Source: Lingula anatina
Lineage: Eukaryota > Brachiopoda > Lingulata > Lingulida > Lingulidae
Assembly: GCF_001039355.2 (NCBI RefSeq)
Contig: NW_019774569.1
Location: 176,079-240,078 of the forward strand
Length of the DNA stretch: 64,000 nucleotides
Reading direction: 5' to 3'
Positions 1 to 13,500 of the stretch are shown piece by piece (the stretch's first letter is position 1; every line of letters begins with the position of its first letter). A program made the translations under genes and the position numbers. Under the pieces are notes generated by a model. That model searched no databases. It saw only the letters and a list, made by a program, of their open reading frames with translations, and was not told where the DNA came from.

Positions 1-3000
1 GAGGAGGGAGGGGGGGGGGGCTAATGCCGGTGCCAGCCCGCCTGAGGAACTTAAATTAAAACTGGTCTAGACTGAAGGACTAAAAATTTTGATCTGCTAT
101 GATAAATGAGCAATCATAGCAATTAGTCTTTTAGTGAAGTCTACAATTTCGATTTGTCTTCATCTCGATTGACAGCCATATCTTTCCTGCTATCTTTATG
201 GTGTCGCTTGAATTTTTCACGCAGATGTGGTCATGAAATGTCCGTCAATGAACTCCACTCCACAGAGTACAAAAGTACTAACATTGGTCAGTTTGGAAGG
301 TCGTTATCTGGGGTCAGATGGTCGAGGAACTTAAACTGACAGTCGTTCTTGACTTTAAGGTTTCATAAAAAGTTGACAAGACAAATGTTTTGAAACGTTC
401 ATATAATTATACTTGAACGGACCTAAACCCTGCTATCCTGAATTTAAGTTGACCAAAACTTTAAGACTAACTTTCGTTTTAAAGTTCTTCTTTTTGGTGA
501 AGCCAGTCCCTGAATTAAAAACAAGGCAGCAAAGCTGTCAAATGTACAGACAAAAAACAGAAAATAAAGATGCAAATAGGTCATTTTNTCTGTACTATGA
601 AGCGACTGGTCAAAATTCTTAAATATTACGTACTTGTCTAGACAGAAAACGTTATCCTTCCCTGCATCTTCAGTGTATATTTCTTCTTACGCCATGTAGA
701 CCATCAATGGTAGGAGAAAGAAAAGGCTATATAAGACCAGACAGGCGGTCAACGAACTCAATCTTCGCGGTACAAAAACATTTGTGTTAATATGTTATTT
801 TAATTTCATTACACGAGAGTTCCCTCGAGAGTTGGATCCATCTACGTAGAACGAGTACTGCACATGTATATCCTCATTAATTGTATGAGGTTTAAACAGT
901 TCTCGTTTTTTGTCATTTTTTGTTTGTTATATAGATTACTGGGCGTAGGTAGCAAAAGTAGCCCTACTTAAAAGTTCCACTCCTCAATTTTTATCACTTT
1001 TAAGGTATTTGCCACTTTTAAGGGTGGTTTTCAAAGACATTTTGCTATTACAATCTTCCAATTTATTAGCATATCTTAAGATACCGATATGCGTAACAAC
1101 AATATAAGACTCTTTCATATATATTTCATAAATTGTAAAAATGTAAATAATTACAAAGCATCTAAACTTGACACTTTTTGTTTTGAAGTTTGAAAAACTC
1201 ACTCCTTGCTATTTGCATTATTTTTGCAAATTCTCGAGGGCAAAAAATATTCAGTTTGCACATATTTGCAATACGAAGTGATAAACTCCAATGGGTTCAA
1301 AAGCCTGGTAATGACACGTTTAATCATAATAAGTTCAGTTTTTACTCACTCAAATCATAAATTTGCTACGATGGTCGAACTTCTCGTCATTTACTGACAA
1401 AAACAGCTAGAGCACCGAAGATTTTTAACGAAGTTACACAAAATCTTTGTCATAGGACGTTTACCGGCAAAAAGTTTGTAACACATTGAATATTCAATAT
1501 AGCCACAAAAAATTACAAGGAAGATAAAACGGTATCAAAATTAATAAAACTCAGTTGTCTTAATGGAATTCTGTGATTTGTTTAGACAGAAAACTATCTT
1601 TGCCTGCATATTCAGTGTGAACTTCTTTTTACGACACGTTGGCCACCAATGGTAGAAAAATAATAGACTATAATAAGCTGGACAGGGGGTCAACAAACTG
1701 TTTCCACGGTACAGCAGCACTAGCATTGGCCACTTGGGGGGGGGGGGGGGGGGGGGCTAATGCCGGTGCCAGCCCGCCTGAGGAACTTAAATTAAAACTG
1801 GTCTACCCTTAAGTACTAATATTTTGATCTGCTTTGATAAATGAGCAATCATAGCAATTAGTCTTTTAGTGAAGTCTACAATTTCGATTTGTCTTTATCT
1901 AGATTGACAGCCGAATCTTTCCTTCTATCTTCATGGTGTCGCTTGAATTTTTCACGCAGATGTGGTCAAGGAATGGTGGTCTATAATCTCCACAGAGTTC
2001 AGAAGTACTAACATTGGTCAGTTTTCAAATATTTCAAAATTGTTAAAACACAGTTGTCTTAATAATGGACTTCTATAAGCGTCCCATGACAAGCGAACCG
2101 TCCAGGGTACTCTTGTCGAATGTCATTTCTTTACTATGAATCGACTGGTCAACATTCTTAAATATAACTTACTTGTCTCGACAGAAAACGTTATCCTTTC
2201 CTACATCTTCAGTGTCTATTTCTTTTAACGCAATGCAGACAATCAATGGTAGAAGAAAGAAAAGGATATAAAAGGCCAAACAGGCGGTCAACGAACTCAA
2301 TCTTCACGGTACAAAAGCACTTGTGTTAATCTGTTATTTTAATTTCATTACACGAGAGTTCCCTCGAGAGTTGGATCCATCTACGTAGAACGAGTACTGC
2401 ACATGTATATCCTCATTAATTGTATGAGGTTTAAACAGTTCTCGTTTTTTGTCATTTTTTGTGTGTTATATAGATTACTGGGCGTAGGGTACAAAAGCAC
2501 CCCTACTTAAAAGTTCCACTTCTCAATTTTTATCACTTTTAATGTACTTGCCACTTTTAAGGGTGGTTTTCAAAGATATTTTGCTATTACAATTCTCCAA
2601 TTTATTAGTATAGCTTAAGATACCGATATGCGTAACAACAATATAAGACTCTTTCATATATATTTCGTAAATTGTAAATATGTAAATAATTAAAAAGCAT
2701 CTAAACTTGACACTTTTTGTTTTGAAGTTTGAAAAACTCACTCCATGCTATTTGCATTATTTTTGCATATTTCAACAAAGACAAATTCTCGAGGGAAAAA
2801 AATCTTCACAGTTAGCACATAATTGCAATACGAAGTGTTAAAACTCCAATGGGTTCAAAAGCCTGGTAATGACACGTTTAATCATAATAAGTTCAGTTTT
2901 TACTCACTTAAATCTTAAATGTGCTACGATGGTCGAACTTCTCGTCATTTACTGGCAAAAACAGCTAGCGCACCGAAAATCTAACTAAGTTACACAAATT

Positions 3001-3830
3001 CTTTGCCATAGGACGTTTACCGACAATAAGTTGGTAACGCATTGAATATTCAACATAGCTACAAAAAATTACAAGGAAGATAAAACGGTATCAAAATTAA
3101 AAAAAACTAATTGTCTTAATGGAATTCTATAATTTGTCTAGACAGAAAACTATCTTTGCCTGCATATTCACTGCATGTGCACTTCTTTTTACATGTTGGC
3201 CATCAATGGCAGAAAAATTAAAAGGCAATAATAGGCTGGATAGGGTGTCAACGAACTATTTCCACGGTACAGCAGCACTAGCATTGGTCACTTGGGGGGG
3301 GGGGGGGGGGGGTCTAACGTCGTTGGCAGCCAGCCTGAGGAACTTAAATTGTAACTGGTCTAGAGTTAAGGACTAATAATTTGATCTGCTTTGATAAATG
3401 AGGAATCATAGCAATTAGTCTTTTAGTGAAGCCTACAATTTCGACCTGTCTTTTTTAGATTTACAGAAATATCTTTCCTGCTATCTTCATGGTGTCGCTT
3501 AACATTTTTCACGCAGATGTGGTCATGAAATGTCCGTCAATGAACTCCACTCCACAGAGTACAAAAGAACTGACATTGGTCAGTTTGGAAGGTCGTTATC
3601 TGGGGTCAGTTGGTAGAGGAACTTAAACTGATAGTAGTTCTTGACTTTAAGGTTTCATAAAAAGTTGACAAGGTGAACTTTTTGAAACGCTGATATAATC
3701 ATATTTGAACGGACCTGAACCCAGCTATCCTGAATTAAAGTTGACCAAGACTTTAAGACCAACTTTCGTTTTAAAGTCCTTTTTTTGGTGAAGCCAGTCC
3801 CTGAATCTAAAAAATAACCCTTTTTTAAAG
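1..3830. repeat. Tandem array of diverged 1.5-1.7 kb units
   Basis: Three head-to-tail copies can be followed. Unit 1 starts near 21, unit 2 near 1757 and a partial unit 3 near 3313. Each opens after a poly-G tract with a sequence containing CCTGAGGAACTTAAATT. Units 1 and 2 share long colinear blocks, for example the CCCTCGAGAGTTGGATCCAT block at about 820 and 2360. No conserved reading frame runs through the units; short ORFs recur only because the DNA does. The G runs at 5-20, 1736-1756 and 3294-3311 mark unit boundaries. I see no gene here; it lies downstream of the GALNT stop codon. Confidence 0.8.
517..588. repeat. Segment shared with the RLR locus, ending at a single N
   Basis: About 70 bases inside array unit 1 nearly match sequence at about 52045-52115 and 56555-56620 in the RLR duplication (shared core GGCAGCAAAGCTGTCAAATG). 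The flanking bases continue as normal array sequence, matched at 3776 on the left and 2136 on the right. The match stops at the N at 588. It is either a small insertion or an assembly patch. Confidence 0.6.
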
Positions 3831-4161
3831 ATACATATAAAGTGTGCCACGATTTCCACTAAGGCATGCAGACTAGTTACTTATACTACTAAAATAAAGT
3901 GAACATGCCAAGTCATAAACCAAATTAATCTCTCATTCAGCCAAAAAGTTGATGAAAAAGTGCACCTTCTTCAAATTTTGGGTCATAATTTGCATAGTCA
4001 CCACACTCACTTCCATGTATGGATGTCTAGCTGTGGGCAATTGCATATTCATTCAAATGAGACGGCTGAGGGATATTCAAAGCACAGAAAGAATTCAAAG
4101 CAGAAAATTCGTTGGTATATATATTTTTTGGGGAAATATGAAATATGTCTTTTGGTATTTA
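3831..4161. other. Spacer without recognised feature
   Basis: AT-rich sequence between the left array and the first fold-back element. Short plus-strand ORFs of 60-80 codons are present but show no domain, and no splice signals support them. I see no gene. Confidence 0.5.
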
Positions 4162-4386
4162 TCTAAGACTGGGTTTCCATGCCTAGATTGATCCATCTGC
4201 ATCGACCTAACTCCCAGGGGGTTCACACTAAATTGCCATGAGCTGAAGAGGCTTAAATGTCTGTCACGCCTACCTAATCAGCTAGGGGGTAATTAACTTT
4301 CTTGCATGCTTGGCCTCGCCAATAGCAGATAGCAATTTAGTGTGGAGATAGATCGATTCAAATATCTGTGGGAATGGTCCCTAAGT
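4162..4386. repeat. GATCGATC fold-back element, copy 1
   Basis: Imperfect inverted repeat. The left end has a TTTCCAT..AGATTGATCCATC pattern and the inner arm TTCACACTAAATTGC. The right end mirrors these with GCAATTTAGTG, GATAGATCGATT and TGTGGGAATGG. It has the same architecture as more than a dozen elements in this window. It lies just 3' of the GALNT stop codon. Confidence 0.75.
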
Positions 4387-4473
4387 TCTACTATTTGAAA
4401 CTATACGGTGGCATCTAACAGAGTTTTGTGACAAAAATTCCACTTTCAACACATCTTTAAAAACTGTCAAAAC

Positions 4474-4614
4474 TCAGATGTCTAAGTAGTGTTCTATGGT
4501 CCATTTTTGGTCATTGCCTCCATTGCACTTCTTCAGCTGGACGCTGTCCCCACTTTTGAGTCCACTGACGTCCAGACACTTACCACTGGGAACATGGACA
4601 ATCACGCCAGAGTC
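4474..4614 (-). CDS. GALNT exon 11: ricin-B repeat gamma and stop codon
   Basis: The terminal exon encodes [34 protein letters not shown], then TIEHYLDI and TGA (4476-4474). CLD and QKW complete the third lectin repeat. The acceptor is TTGTTCCAG. It lies between two fold-back elements (4162-4386 and 4676-4891), so the 3' end of the gene is closely boxed in by repeats. Confidence 0.92.
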   Translation of the reverse strand, partial: DSGVIVHVPSGKCLDVSGLKSGDSVQLKKCNGGNDQKWTIEHYLDI

Positions 4615-5692
4615 CTGGAACAAAGAGGGGAACAGTCTGAAAACATTTCTAAATATTCTTCATATCACTTACACCCCATTTCCATAGATTAGATCGACCT
4701 ACTTTAGATCGACCTAACTCCCTGGGGGTTCACGCTAAATAGCTGTCAGCCGGGCAGACACGAAAGTTAATTACCCCCTTACAGCTTGTAGTAGGCGGGA
4801 CGGACATTTAAGTCGGATTATCTGAAAGTAATCTAGTGAGACTCCCCATGGGGATAGATCGATCTAAAATCTATGGGAATAGAGCCTTAAGATACATCGA
4901 ATACATCTCCTAGATTTGATGTGATTTGCCATCTTAACATGTATATATTATTATGAAATTTTTCATGGATCAATAAATTCTTTAAATGCTTATATCAATA
5001 AATTTTTAAATGCTTTAAAAATGTGTTTCTTGGAATTTCAGGCATAGGGTAGTATGCCAAACAGATTGAACAAGATTAATTAATTAATTTAAAGAAAGAA
5101 CGTTAGGATGGAACTGATTTGAAATACAAATAAAAACCTTAAATGTTCACCTTACCAAAAATACTGCATTTCACCAGTAGTGCAGCTTAAGATCAGTTGC
5201 AATTTATGTTTAACGCGTGTTTCAAACAAATACATGTAACAATATGCCAGATGTGACCATTTGCTAGTTATTACAATCTGTTATGTGTGACAATACAGCA
5301 TATTAGATGTGACAAAATGCTGGATAGAAACTGTCACATATAAAAATATATAATGACAATGACATATAATTACAATGTGCTAGATATGACAATTTTTCTT
5401 GTTCAAATTAAGTGTCACTGAATAATAACTTGTACTATTGCAATTTTAATATCTCACCTTGTGATGTCGCCACTCCTGATTTCCTTTATGGCCATGACAA
5501 GGGTTGAGAGAAACTTTGCTTCCTTCTGCACCTACGCTATCTAAACATGCTTCTTCCCTACGGAGCTCATTTTTTTGGCTTAACGAGAAAACCTAAAACA
5601 AATTGTATTACAATATAACTTAATTTAATTAATCAATTAACAAGATGGCAATGACACTGCAAGACTAATAATTGAGAAATGTATTTCTTGCA

Positions 5693-5723
<31 letters not shown>

Positions 5724-5927
5724 TATTATGATTATTATTATCATTACCTCATTAGCACTCGCACCATTCTGACAATGAAACAGTCCAATATCAAACCTCG
5801 TTTTCTCATCTTTCCCCATAGTGTCTAAACAAAGATTGCTGCCTGGGTTGCGGACCTTTGAAAACAAAAGTTCACTTTGTTTAAATTACAATATCATTTC
5901 GTATATACATCAGAGAATAGAGAGTAA

Positions 5928-5958
<31 letters not shown>

Positions 5959-8900
5959 GCTTGCATGCATGTGAGTGACCTTCATCACTGAACAGCTTCA
6001 AATTCATCTACATGTACTGTTAGTTGACAACACATAACAAAAACCTTGGTGAGAAGTAACTATTATCTTACTTTGTATATATATGTGTGTGTGAGAGAGA
6101 GAGACGTACCATGCCATATGCTAGGACCTTCTCATCAATGATGAATTTTTCTGGATATACATTTTCTAAGTACCAGCTGAAGCTCTTGCACTTTAACCTC
6201 TCCCGCAGAGCTTTTCTCTCAGAGATATCACCCATGTCTTGTTTCTATGATGAAAATGAAGACAAAATTAAAAGAATCTAAGTAAATAATTACCTCTTTC
6301 ATGAAATATCTTTACATAAAGAGTAGACCACTTAGGCCCAATTTAGAATAGGGGACTAACTAGTCTGAGGGTCAAATATGGCCAACCCACTTGAATACTT
6401 CCCCACGGGATATCCATGCGTGTATTAGAGGATTAAAAGGCAAGAGTTGTTGTGGGTCACCATATTTGACCCTTGGACTAGTTAGTCCCCTGTTCTGAAT
6501 GGGGCCCTAGGCATGGGCTTATAAATGACAAATGGCACCTTAGGCAAGCATGGAGTTTATTCACCTGACACTCAATTTCATTCATAAGTCTACCATCATA
6601 TAGTTCTCCTTTCACACAGCACCTATAACAGGTGCTGCTTTACCAGCCATATTCTACATGAAACACTGTAATTATAATACATTAACTTCAAGTTGTTTAT
6701 TATTATTATTTATTATTATTATTATCATTATTATTATTGAAGACCACAATGAAATAAGTGTTTACACTTTTTGGGTTATCCTCTATAAGTAATATTTATC
6801 TATTTCTATTTACATTTATATTATGAAATAAATATATCTATCTATTATCTATCTATTTATAAAACAGCAGATCAACAACTAACCAACAGATCTCTTCTGT
6901 GCATATAAAATAATCTCTTGTATTCATCCATCCACACCTCTGCCAGCCGCATAGAGTTTATTCCATGAGTGTCTTTATTACCTGAAAGATAGAAACGCAT
7001 ACATTAGAACTGTTCAGATATTTTAGTATCTCACTTTACTTACAGTTTAGTGTCCTCAATTACAATTTTCTGTGAAATACATTTTGCTTATAAAAAAGGT
7101 TCCACCAGTACAACGATCATGGTGTCCATGACTTCTGTATATAAGTTATGTATCTTCTTTCTACAGTATTCAAGGAGTGACTGTGTGTCATATGTGGCAG
7201 TCTGTTGGTTGTTACATTGCAAGGTTTGAAAAAGAATTATGATTTAGTGTGTTAGGAATGGCTATGTCTTGGGTGTGACAGTGTGTTTGATGTGACATTG
7301 TTTTGGGTGTGACATTGCGTTGGTTGTGACAGTGTGTTAGGTGTGACTGTGTTGAAAGTAACAGTGTGTTAGGAGTGACAGTGAGTTAGGTGTGACTGTT
7401 TATTGGGTGTGACTGAGTTAGGAGTGACAGTGTGTTTGGTGTGACATTGTTTTGGGTGTACCATTGTGTTGGTTGTGACAGTGTGTTAGGTGTGACAGTG
7501 TGTTTGGTGTGACATTGTTTTGGGTGTGACATTGTGTTAGGTGTGACAATGTGTTGGTTGTGACAGAATAATTAACTAACCTGGGAATGTATAAGGATGA
7601 CTGGAACGGAAAATGTGACCTACTCTTGAGCATGGAATGAACTCAAGGCTACCTCCACACATCCAGACCTGATGAGTAAACACAACCTCTTAATTACTTC
7701 AAGCTAATCAAAGTGTCAAAATTGCAAAATATTACAAAGAACATGCAATCCTGAATGACCTCAGCCCAACCAAAGTTATAAAAAAAGTTCTGTCCACATA
7801 AAATAACAAACCATTTCATAAACTTTCAATACTGACCTTTATTTTAGCATCCCCTAAGGGCCCCTTTACACTGGACGGCGTCCTTTCTGCGTCCAGCAGT
7901 ACGGACCCATTTGAGAGTTAAAAAATCATAATACTCTACGTGCCGACAACTGGCCGATCATTGAGCATTCATTCTGATACAAAATCAATGCTCGTGTCTC
8001 CTTATTTAGACCACAGCGATGCCAAATTTCATGGTCGCAGAAAGGACGCCGTCCAGTGTAAAGGGGGTATAAGCAGCATACAATTGCACATATGAGAACA
8101 AGAAGGAAAATAAAGTATTTATTGTAATAAAATATATTAATCAAAGTCTCACCCTAAAAGAGATTTCTAAATTTTCGCCTCCCCACACATCCATTCCTGG
8201 ATCGTAGGCACCGACGTCGAAAAAATATTTGCGATCAGCTGCAAATAAACCACCAGGCATTGTGGGGGATCTGGCAATAGAAAAATATGTCGATCACCTA
8301 TCAGTTCAAATAAAATAATAATAATAATGATAATGATAAAATGAATAATAAGAAACTTTACAGACTGCACAAGATGCATCTATGTTACCCTTACAGAGGA
8401 ACAACATGGCATTAAAAAAAAAAAATTATTGTCCATTTTTCATGTCTATGTTTGGCGCATATAACTAGTAGCCAAGTAATTAAACCACTTTTGCCCAAGA
8501 CTGATAAAAATATCATTTAAAGTCATAAAAAATAACCTCATCCTTTATTCTGTTTAAAAAGTCAGATAAATTTGGACAACATTGCTGAAGAAGAGAATAT
8601 ACTAACATATGATCAACTGCAGTGGTATAAGATGTAATAAAAATAATTTATTTGGCACTTAATATCAATTCAAATCTTAAGAATGTCTTATCCACCTCCT
8701 CTTTCAAAAATGTTACAATCTTGAAATAAATTAAAAAGTTGAGTTTTTAGAGGTAAATTAGTAGATTCTGCAATTAGTAACATGTATATTAATTATAACG
8801 ATACAATTATCAAGCTAGCACATCAAATCTATGAATATGTGTTTATTAGACCCCATTCCCATACCTAGATCGATCTGGCAGGACGGACTCATCTCTGAGG

Positions 8901-10495
8901 GGATTCTCACTAAATATTATTCAGATTAAGCAGCTTAGATGTATGGCAAACCTTCTGAAGTGGGTAAATGATAGTTAATTATCCCCTAACAGTTTCAGTA
9001 GGCATGCCAGGCATCAGAGCAGCTTAAGCTGAATGTAATTTAGTGAGAAACCCCTCGGAGATGGGTTGATACTGCTAGATCGATCTAGGTATGGCAATGG
9101 GGTCTTACAGTTTGGTTAATTTTTGTTAGATAAAAGGTATAGGGGAAACATAATTGGAATCAATCAAGCAAATTCTGTTAGCAATGGTCATTGGATGAAA
9201 TGTAACTAACACCATATATTTAACACATTTCTAGAATTTTCCTGAAAAAACTGGAAGTATATATCTACTCATCGAGACTTAAAGTGTGAAAATTTCCTGT
9301 CAGACATTAAAACTAGGAAAAGTAATTGAAATTATTTTTATTTTGTTCCAACATTTCACTCCCTGTGCCTGTACATAGGGTATATACAGGTTTCATATAT
9401 TTCTCTTTCAAATTATTTCCATATTATTACATATTAGGATTAAGAGCGCGTCCATGAGAAAGCCAGACAGATCGGTCAGAAGGCGGCAAGGTGGGGGTCA
9501 GCAGATTTTAATAATTTTTGGTGTGGTAAACCATCAACATAAAAGATATTGTGAGCCACTGGCTTTCTTATTTTGGATCATTAGTTTTAGAGATATGGGG
9601 GCAGATCTTTTATTGGCAATTTTGCCAAAATATAGCATTTTTTAGCTCTTGAAAAGTTATAATATTAAATATTCTTTTAAAAAATCATGTACATCATAAG
9701 AAAATATTTAGGTAAGCCACATGATAGGTTAAGGAAAGACCTTTAATACCCAGTACAGATTTTTTGAAAAGGCACTGTCATGACCACACAAGGTTGATTC
9801 TAATAAGGCATGTTTTCCGTATGCTTGACCCCCTCCCCTTCTTTAAATGCACACAACTTCTTTTTTGCAGGTTGTATCCATATAATTTTGGTATGTGCTG
9901 ATAGAAAAGGGTTGAAAAATAAATCTTGTGAAATAAAATCTGTGTTAAACCTTGTAAAATAAGGACTATAAAAATTTTAAAAAGGGCCTAAAAACGAATA
10001 TTTTTAAACTACTTAAATGCTAAACTGTTTCTTAAACTAAATTAATAAGTCTAAACCATGTATAGGTTTGTGAAAAGCCCTTAAAATAATTATTTTTGCC
10101 CTGCAGACGAACTTATGAAGCAAAAATAGATTTTTTAAATTTGTTTATGTTGTAGAAACTAAATGTAAAATAACGATGCTAACTCTGTGACCTATTTTCA
10201 ACATGGCGGGTACTAGGATTATCACCGGAGCAACTGTGGAGCAAAGCACATCGTCTTTACAGTGTGAAAACATAATGCTTTCTTAATTTTATGAAGAACA
10301 CGCACTAGAAATGCTTAGGTACATCTCAGAAGGATTGGTGTGCACCAGAATATCACAAGAAATGACCATATCTGCAGTTGGTCGTCCTTAGAATGTACAT
10401 TTTTTGTTGAACCACTTCAGACTGTTGTCAGGCTTGGGTTCCTCAATATATCCAGCTCACCGATTTAGCTCTGGTTGTTTGTTGTAAGGTAAGTG

Positions 10496-10541
<46 letters not shown>

Positions 10542-13500
10542 CAGACAAAGTCGGTTCTGTCACTAATTCAGGTACTGTCTTCTATCAAGGAGTTATAACA
10601 GATCTGTTATAACTCCTTGCTTCTATGTAGTAATAACCTACCCTGTTGTTGGCCAGTGGTGGCATACATATACTGGAATCAGATACACTAAAAACTCAAA
10701 CCAGTTTAAATAATAAGTTTGAATATTTTAAAGTAATATAAAGAATTAAAAGATGCACTGGTGTATTTCAATTCATAGAATTTTACTTGATTTCTATTTC
10801 ATTGTAAATATGTCTGCTGAAAAGAATCAACTGTGTATCTAACTTATGAAGTATGTTTGTGCATTAAATTCTAGGGCTTTGTTACTTGTGTTATCATAAC
10901 ACAAACAGTTAAGGACAACTGAGCTTGTAGACAGCTTCATTAGAAATTCCTTACCCAGAATCAAAGGTATGTAACACACATTCAGTTTCAAGTATTGGCA
11001 TTTTAGGGGATGTTACTTGTGCCAGTTTTTTATGTTTTAGTTTCAGATTTATGTGTGTTTACAATGAAGTTGAAGTTAACCACCTACTTGTAGCTTTATG
11101 TGACTTTGTAACACACTGTGCTTCAATTTTTAAGACTTACATATTACACAGAACACTTGTACAACTAAAAGTACTTTAGTAAAATCAGGAGCACTTTGCA
11201 GTCCATTATGTTGTTCATGTTGCTTTGCAAGGGGGTGTGCCAGACAATTAAGCTGATTACAACGACTGAGCCTGAGTGTCTTACTCCGCTGAGATGGATT
11301 GATCCTGCTACGGTAGTTTCTATTCTGAACACAGTAAGCCTTTGTTGTTGTAAAACATTTATTGATGTTATGTTTATTTTCAGATTTTACATCCTAGGCC
11401 TGGATGTAAACCTTGACCTGGACAATCTTACAGACAATAATAGAAGAGTCACCTGAAATTGCACAGGCAAATTCATCAGATTCAGATGTGAGTACCAGCT
11501 CTGTCTTTCTATCATGAAATTCTGGTAGCTACATCATTCATATTTGATTTCATTTTCAATCATTGTTTTTACTTGTGCAATATGTTTGATCAGTATATTT
11601 TTTAGTCATTGTTTTTATACAGCAATTAACATTAGTTTAAAATATGTTAAATACATTTTCTTTTGACAGCCTGTCCTACCATCTTCAGGTAGACACAGTA
11701 GTGGATATCCTGGCAAACCTTTATTGGACTTAGAGCCACCTTGGGACAATCCCCCATAACAAATGTGCATCTTAGGCTTGGCAATCTCAGTCAGTTTTGT
11801 AGGAAAGGAGGATTGGCGCCATTGAATTGACAAATATTGACAATTGACAGTTCAGTCACACTAATTTATAGTGGCATGTTGCTTCAAGTTACCACACTTA
11901 TTCTAAGATTGCTGAATTATCATTACTGTAGGAGACCCTGGACATCTCAACCAGAAGAAGAAACTTGGGGATCAATCAGTTATAAGATTAAAATCTGTGG
12001 AACACTACCCATCACTGTTGTGTTCAGTATATGGAAAATATTACCGTGATATTGGAACCTTGGAGATTCATAACTTGATTTCACTCCTGTAAAAAGTAAC
12101 TGCTTTGTTCTTTTACTGTCCAATTGATAATATGAAAATAAAGTACTCCTCCTGTCATTGTATGTTGCTGACTCTGTTTTAATTTTCTTTATAGAAAAAG
12201 AATATAAATATCAAGAAATCACATGTATTTACAAAGCCTATGAATCATTTGAAAGGAAAAAGAATGGTTGAAAAATGCAATATAAATCATTTCAAGTGGA
12301 TTAATTAGTGTTGCACTTGAGAAAACTGATAAAATGAGACAGTCATTCCCTTTTACCTTTAGAAAAATCAATTGTAATTTTTTTTTTCTCTATTGCTCCC
12401 TGAAAATAAGGTATATACACAATGCTGATGACATTGGATATGCACAGTAATAACTTATTAAATGGGGGGGGGGGTTGAATAACTTGTCACTAGTAATTTA
12501 TTCAGAGGTTGTATGGCTCTGTTTGAAAAGACTATTATTTGAGCAATCCTGTATTACAGATCTCAAAATAAAAAACCTGCAAAAATGGGCCTCTTGATTA
12601 TTTTGAGGAATTAGGGTAACTGTATTTTGGGACAGATTTGATGGCAGCCATCTTGTATTTATAAAAATTGGATAGATTTGCCCTTATCAAAGCATAGTTT
12701 GAATTCCTGGCTGTGAGTCTTTGATTAAATTTGATTATTGGAAGGTATTATCTCAAAATGTACTGATATCTTGATTTCGGATGTTTGGTTTTCTGCTAAA
12801 ATTGCTAAAGTTTGAGGCACTTTTTTAATATCTTCTGTTGTGTTTAACACACTTTTTGAATTTTGTATGATGAGACCAATATATGCTTAGGATCCCTATA
12901 AAATTTTATGCCTGTCAACCCTGCAAAAAGAGAGATATGAATGCTTGAACATTGCTTGGTAGAAAAATGAGTTTGGGGGGTGGGGTTATAAAAATGGGCG
13001 TAGCTCGTAAATTTGTGGGTTAAACTGAAATTTAGTAACATATTCTCAATGGCAAATGGCTGGTTTAAATAGGTAAATTTTCAATTAATTTTAAAAAGTC
13101 ATCAGTTTTGACATATTTGCTTATGAAGTGGCTTTATTGACCGAAGCTGAAAATCAAGCCAAAAATGGCCAAAACATATAATATCATATTATAAATATAT
13201 CCAATGATTTCTTTTGGGATTGTTGCCTTCAATCTTAATATCTCCTATATATGCAACAATATTATGAATTTGGTTGAAATCTGTTGACCCCCACCTTGCC
13301 ACCCTCTGACTGGTCCTATCATGGACACACACTTAACGATTAATTTATTACATATAATAGTATTTGGATTAATTTATTACATAATAGGATTAGGAACCTC
13401 TTCTGACCATTTGAAAACATGACTTTTTCACAATAATGTTAAGAAATGTGATCAAACAATTGCTCATGTCTCCCCATTTTCATTGCACTAGATGAGAGTG

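Noticed and set aside
984-2741. Repeated 72-codon minus-strand ORFs (984 and 2523)
   Set aside because: They recur because the array unit recurs. Composition is that of AT-rich noncoding DNA and the third unit lacks it.
5693-5722. CRISPR-like or regulatory repeat
   Set aside because: A simple TATC microsatellite in a eukaryotic intron; no spacers.
7418-7633. Minus-strand ORF with His/Thr repeats
   Set aside because: Translation of the GTGTGAC minisatellite plus part of GALNT exon 6 in the wrong frame.
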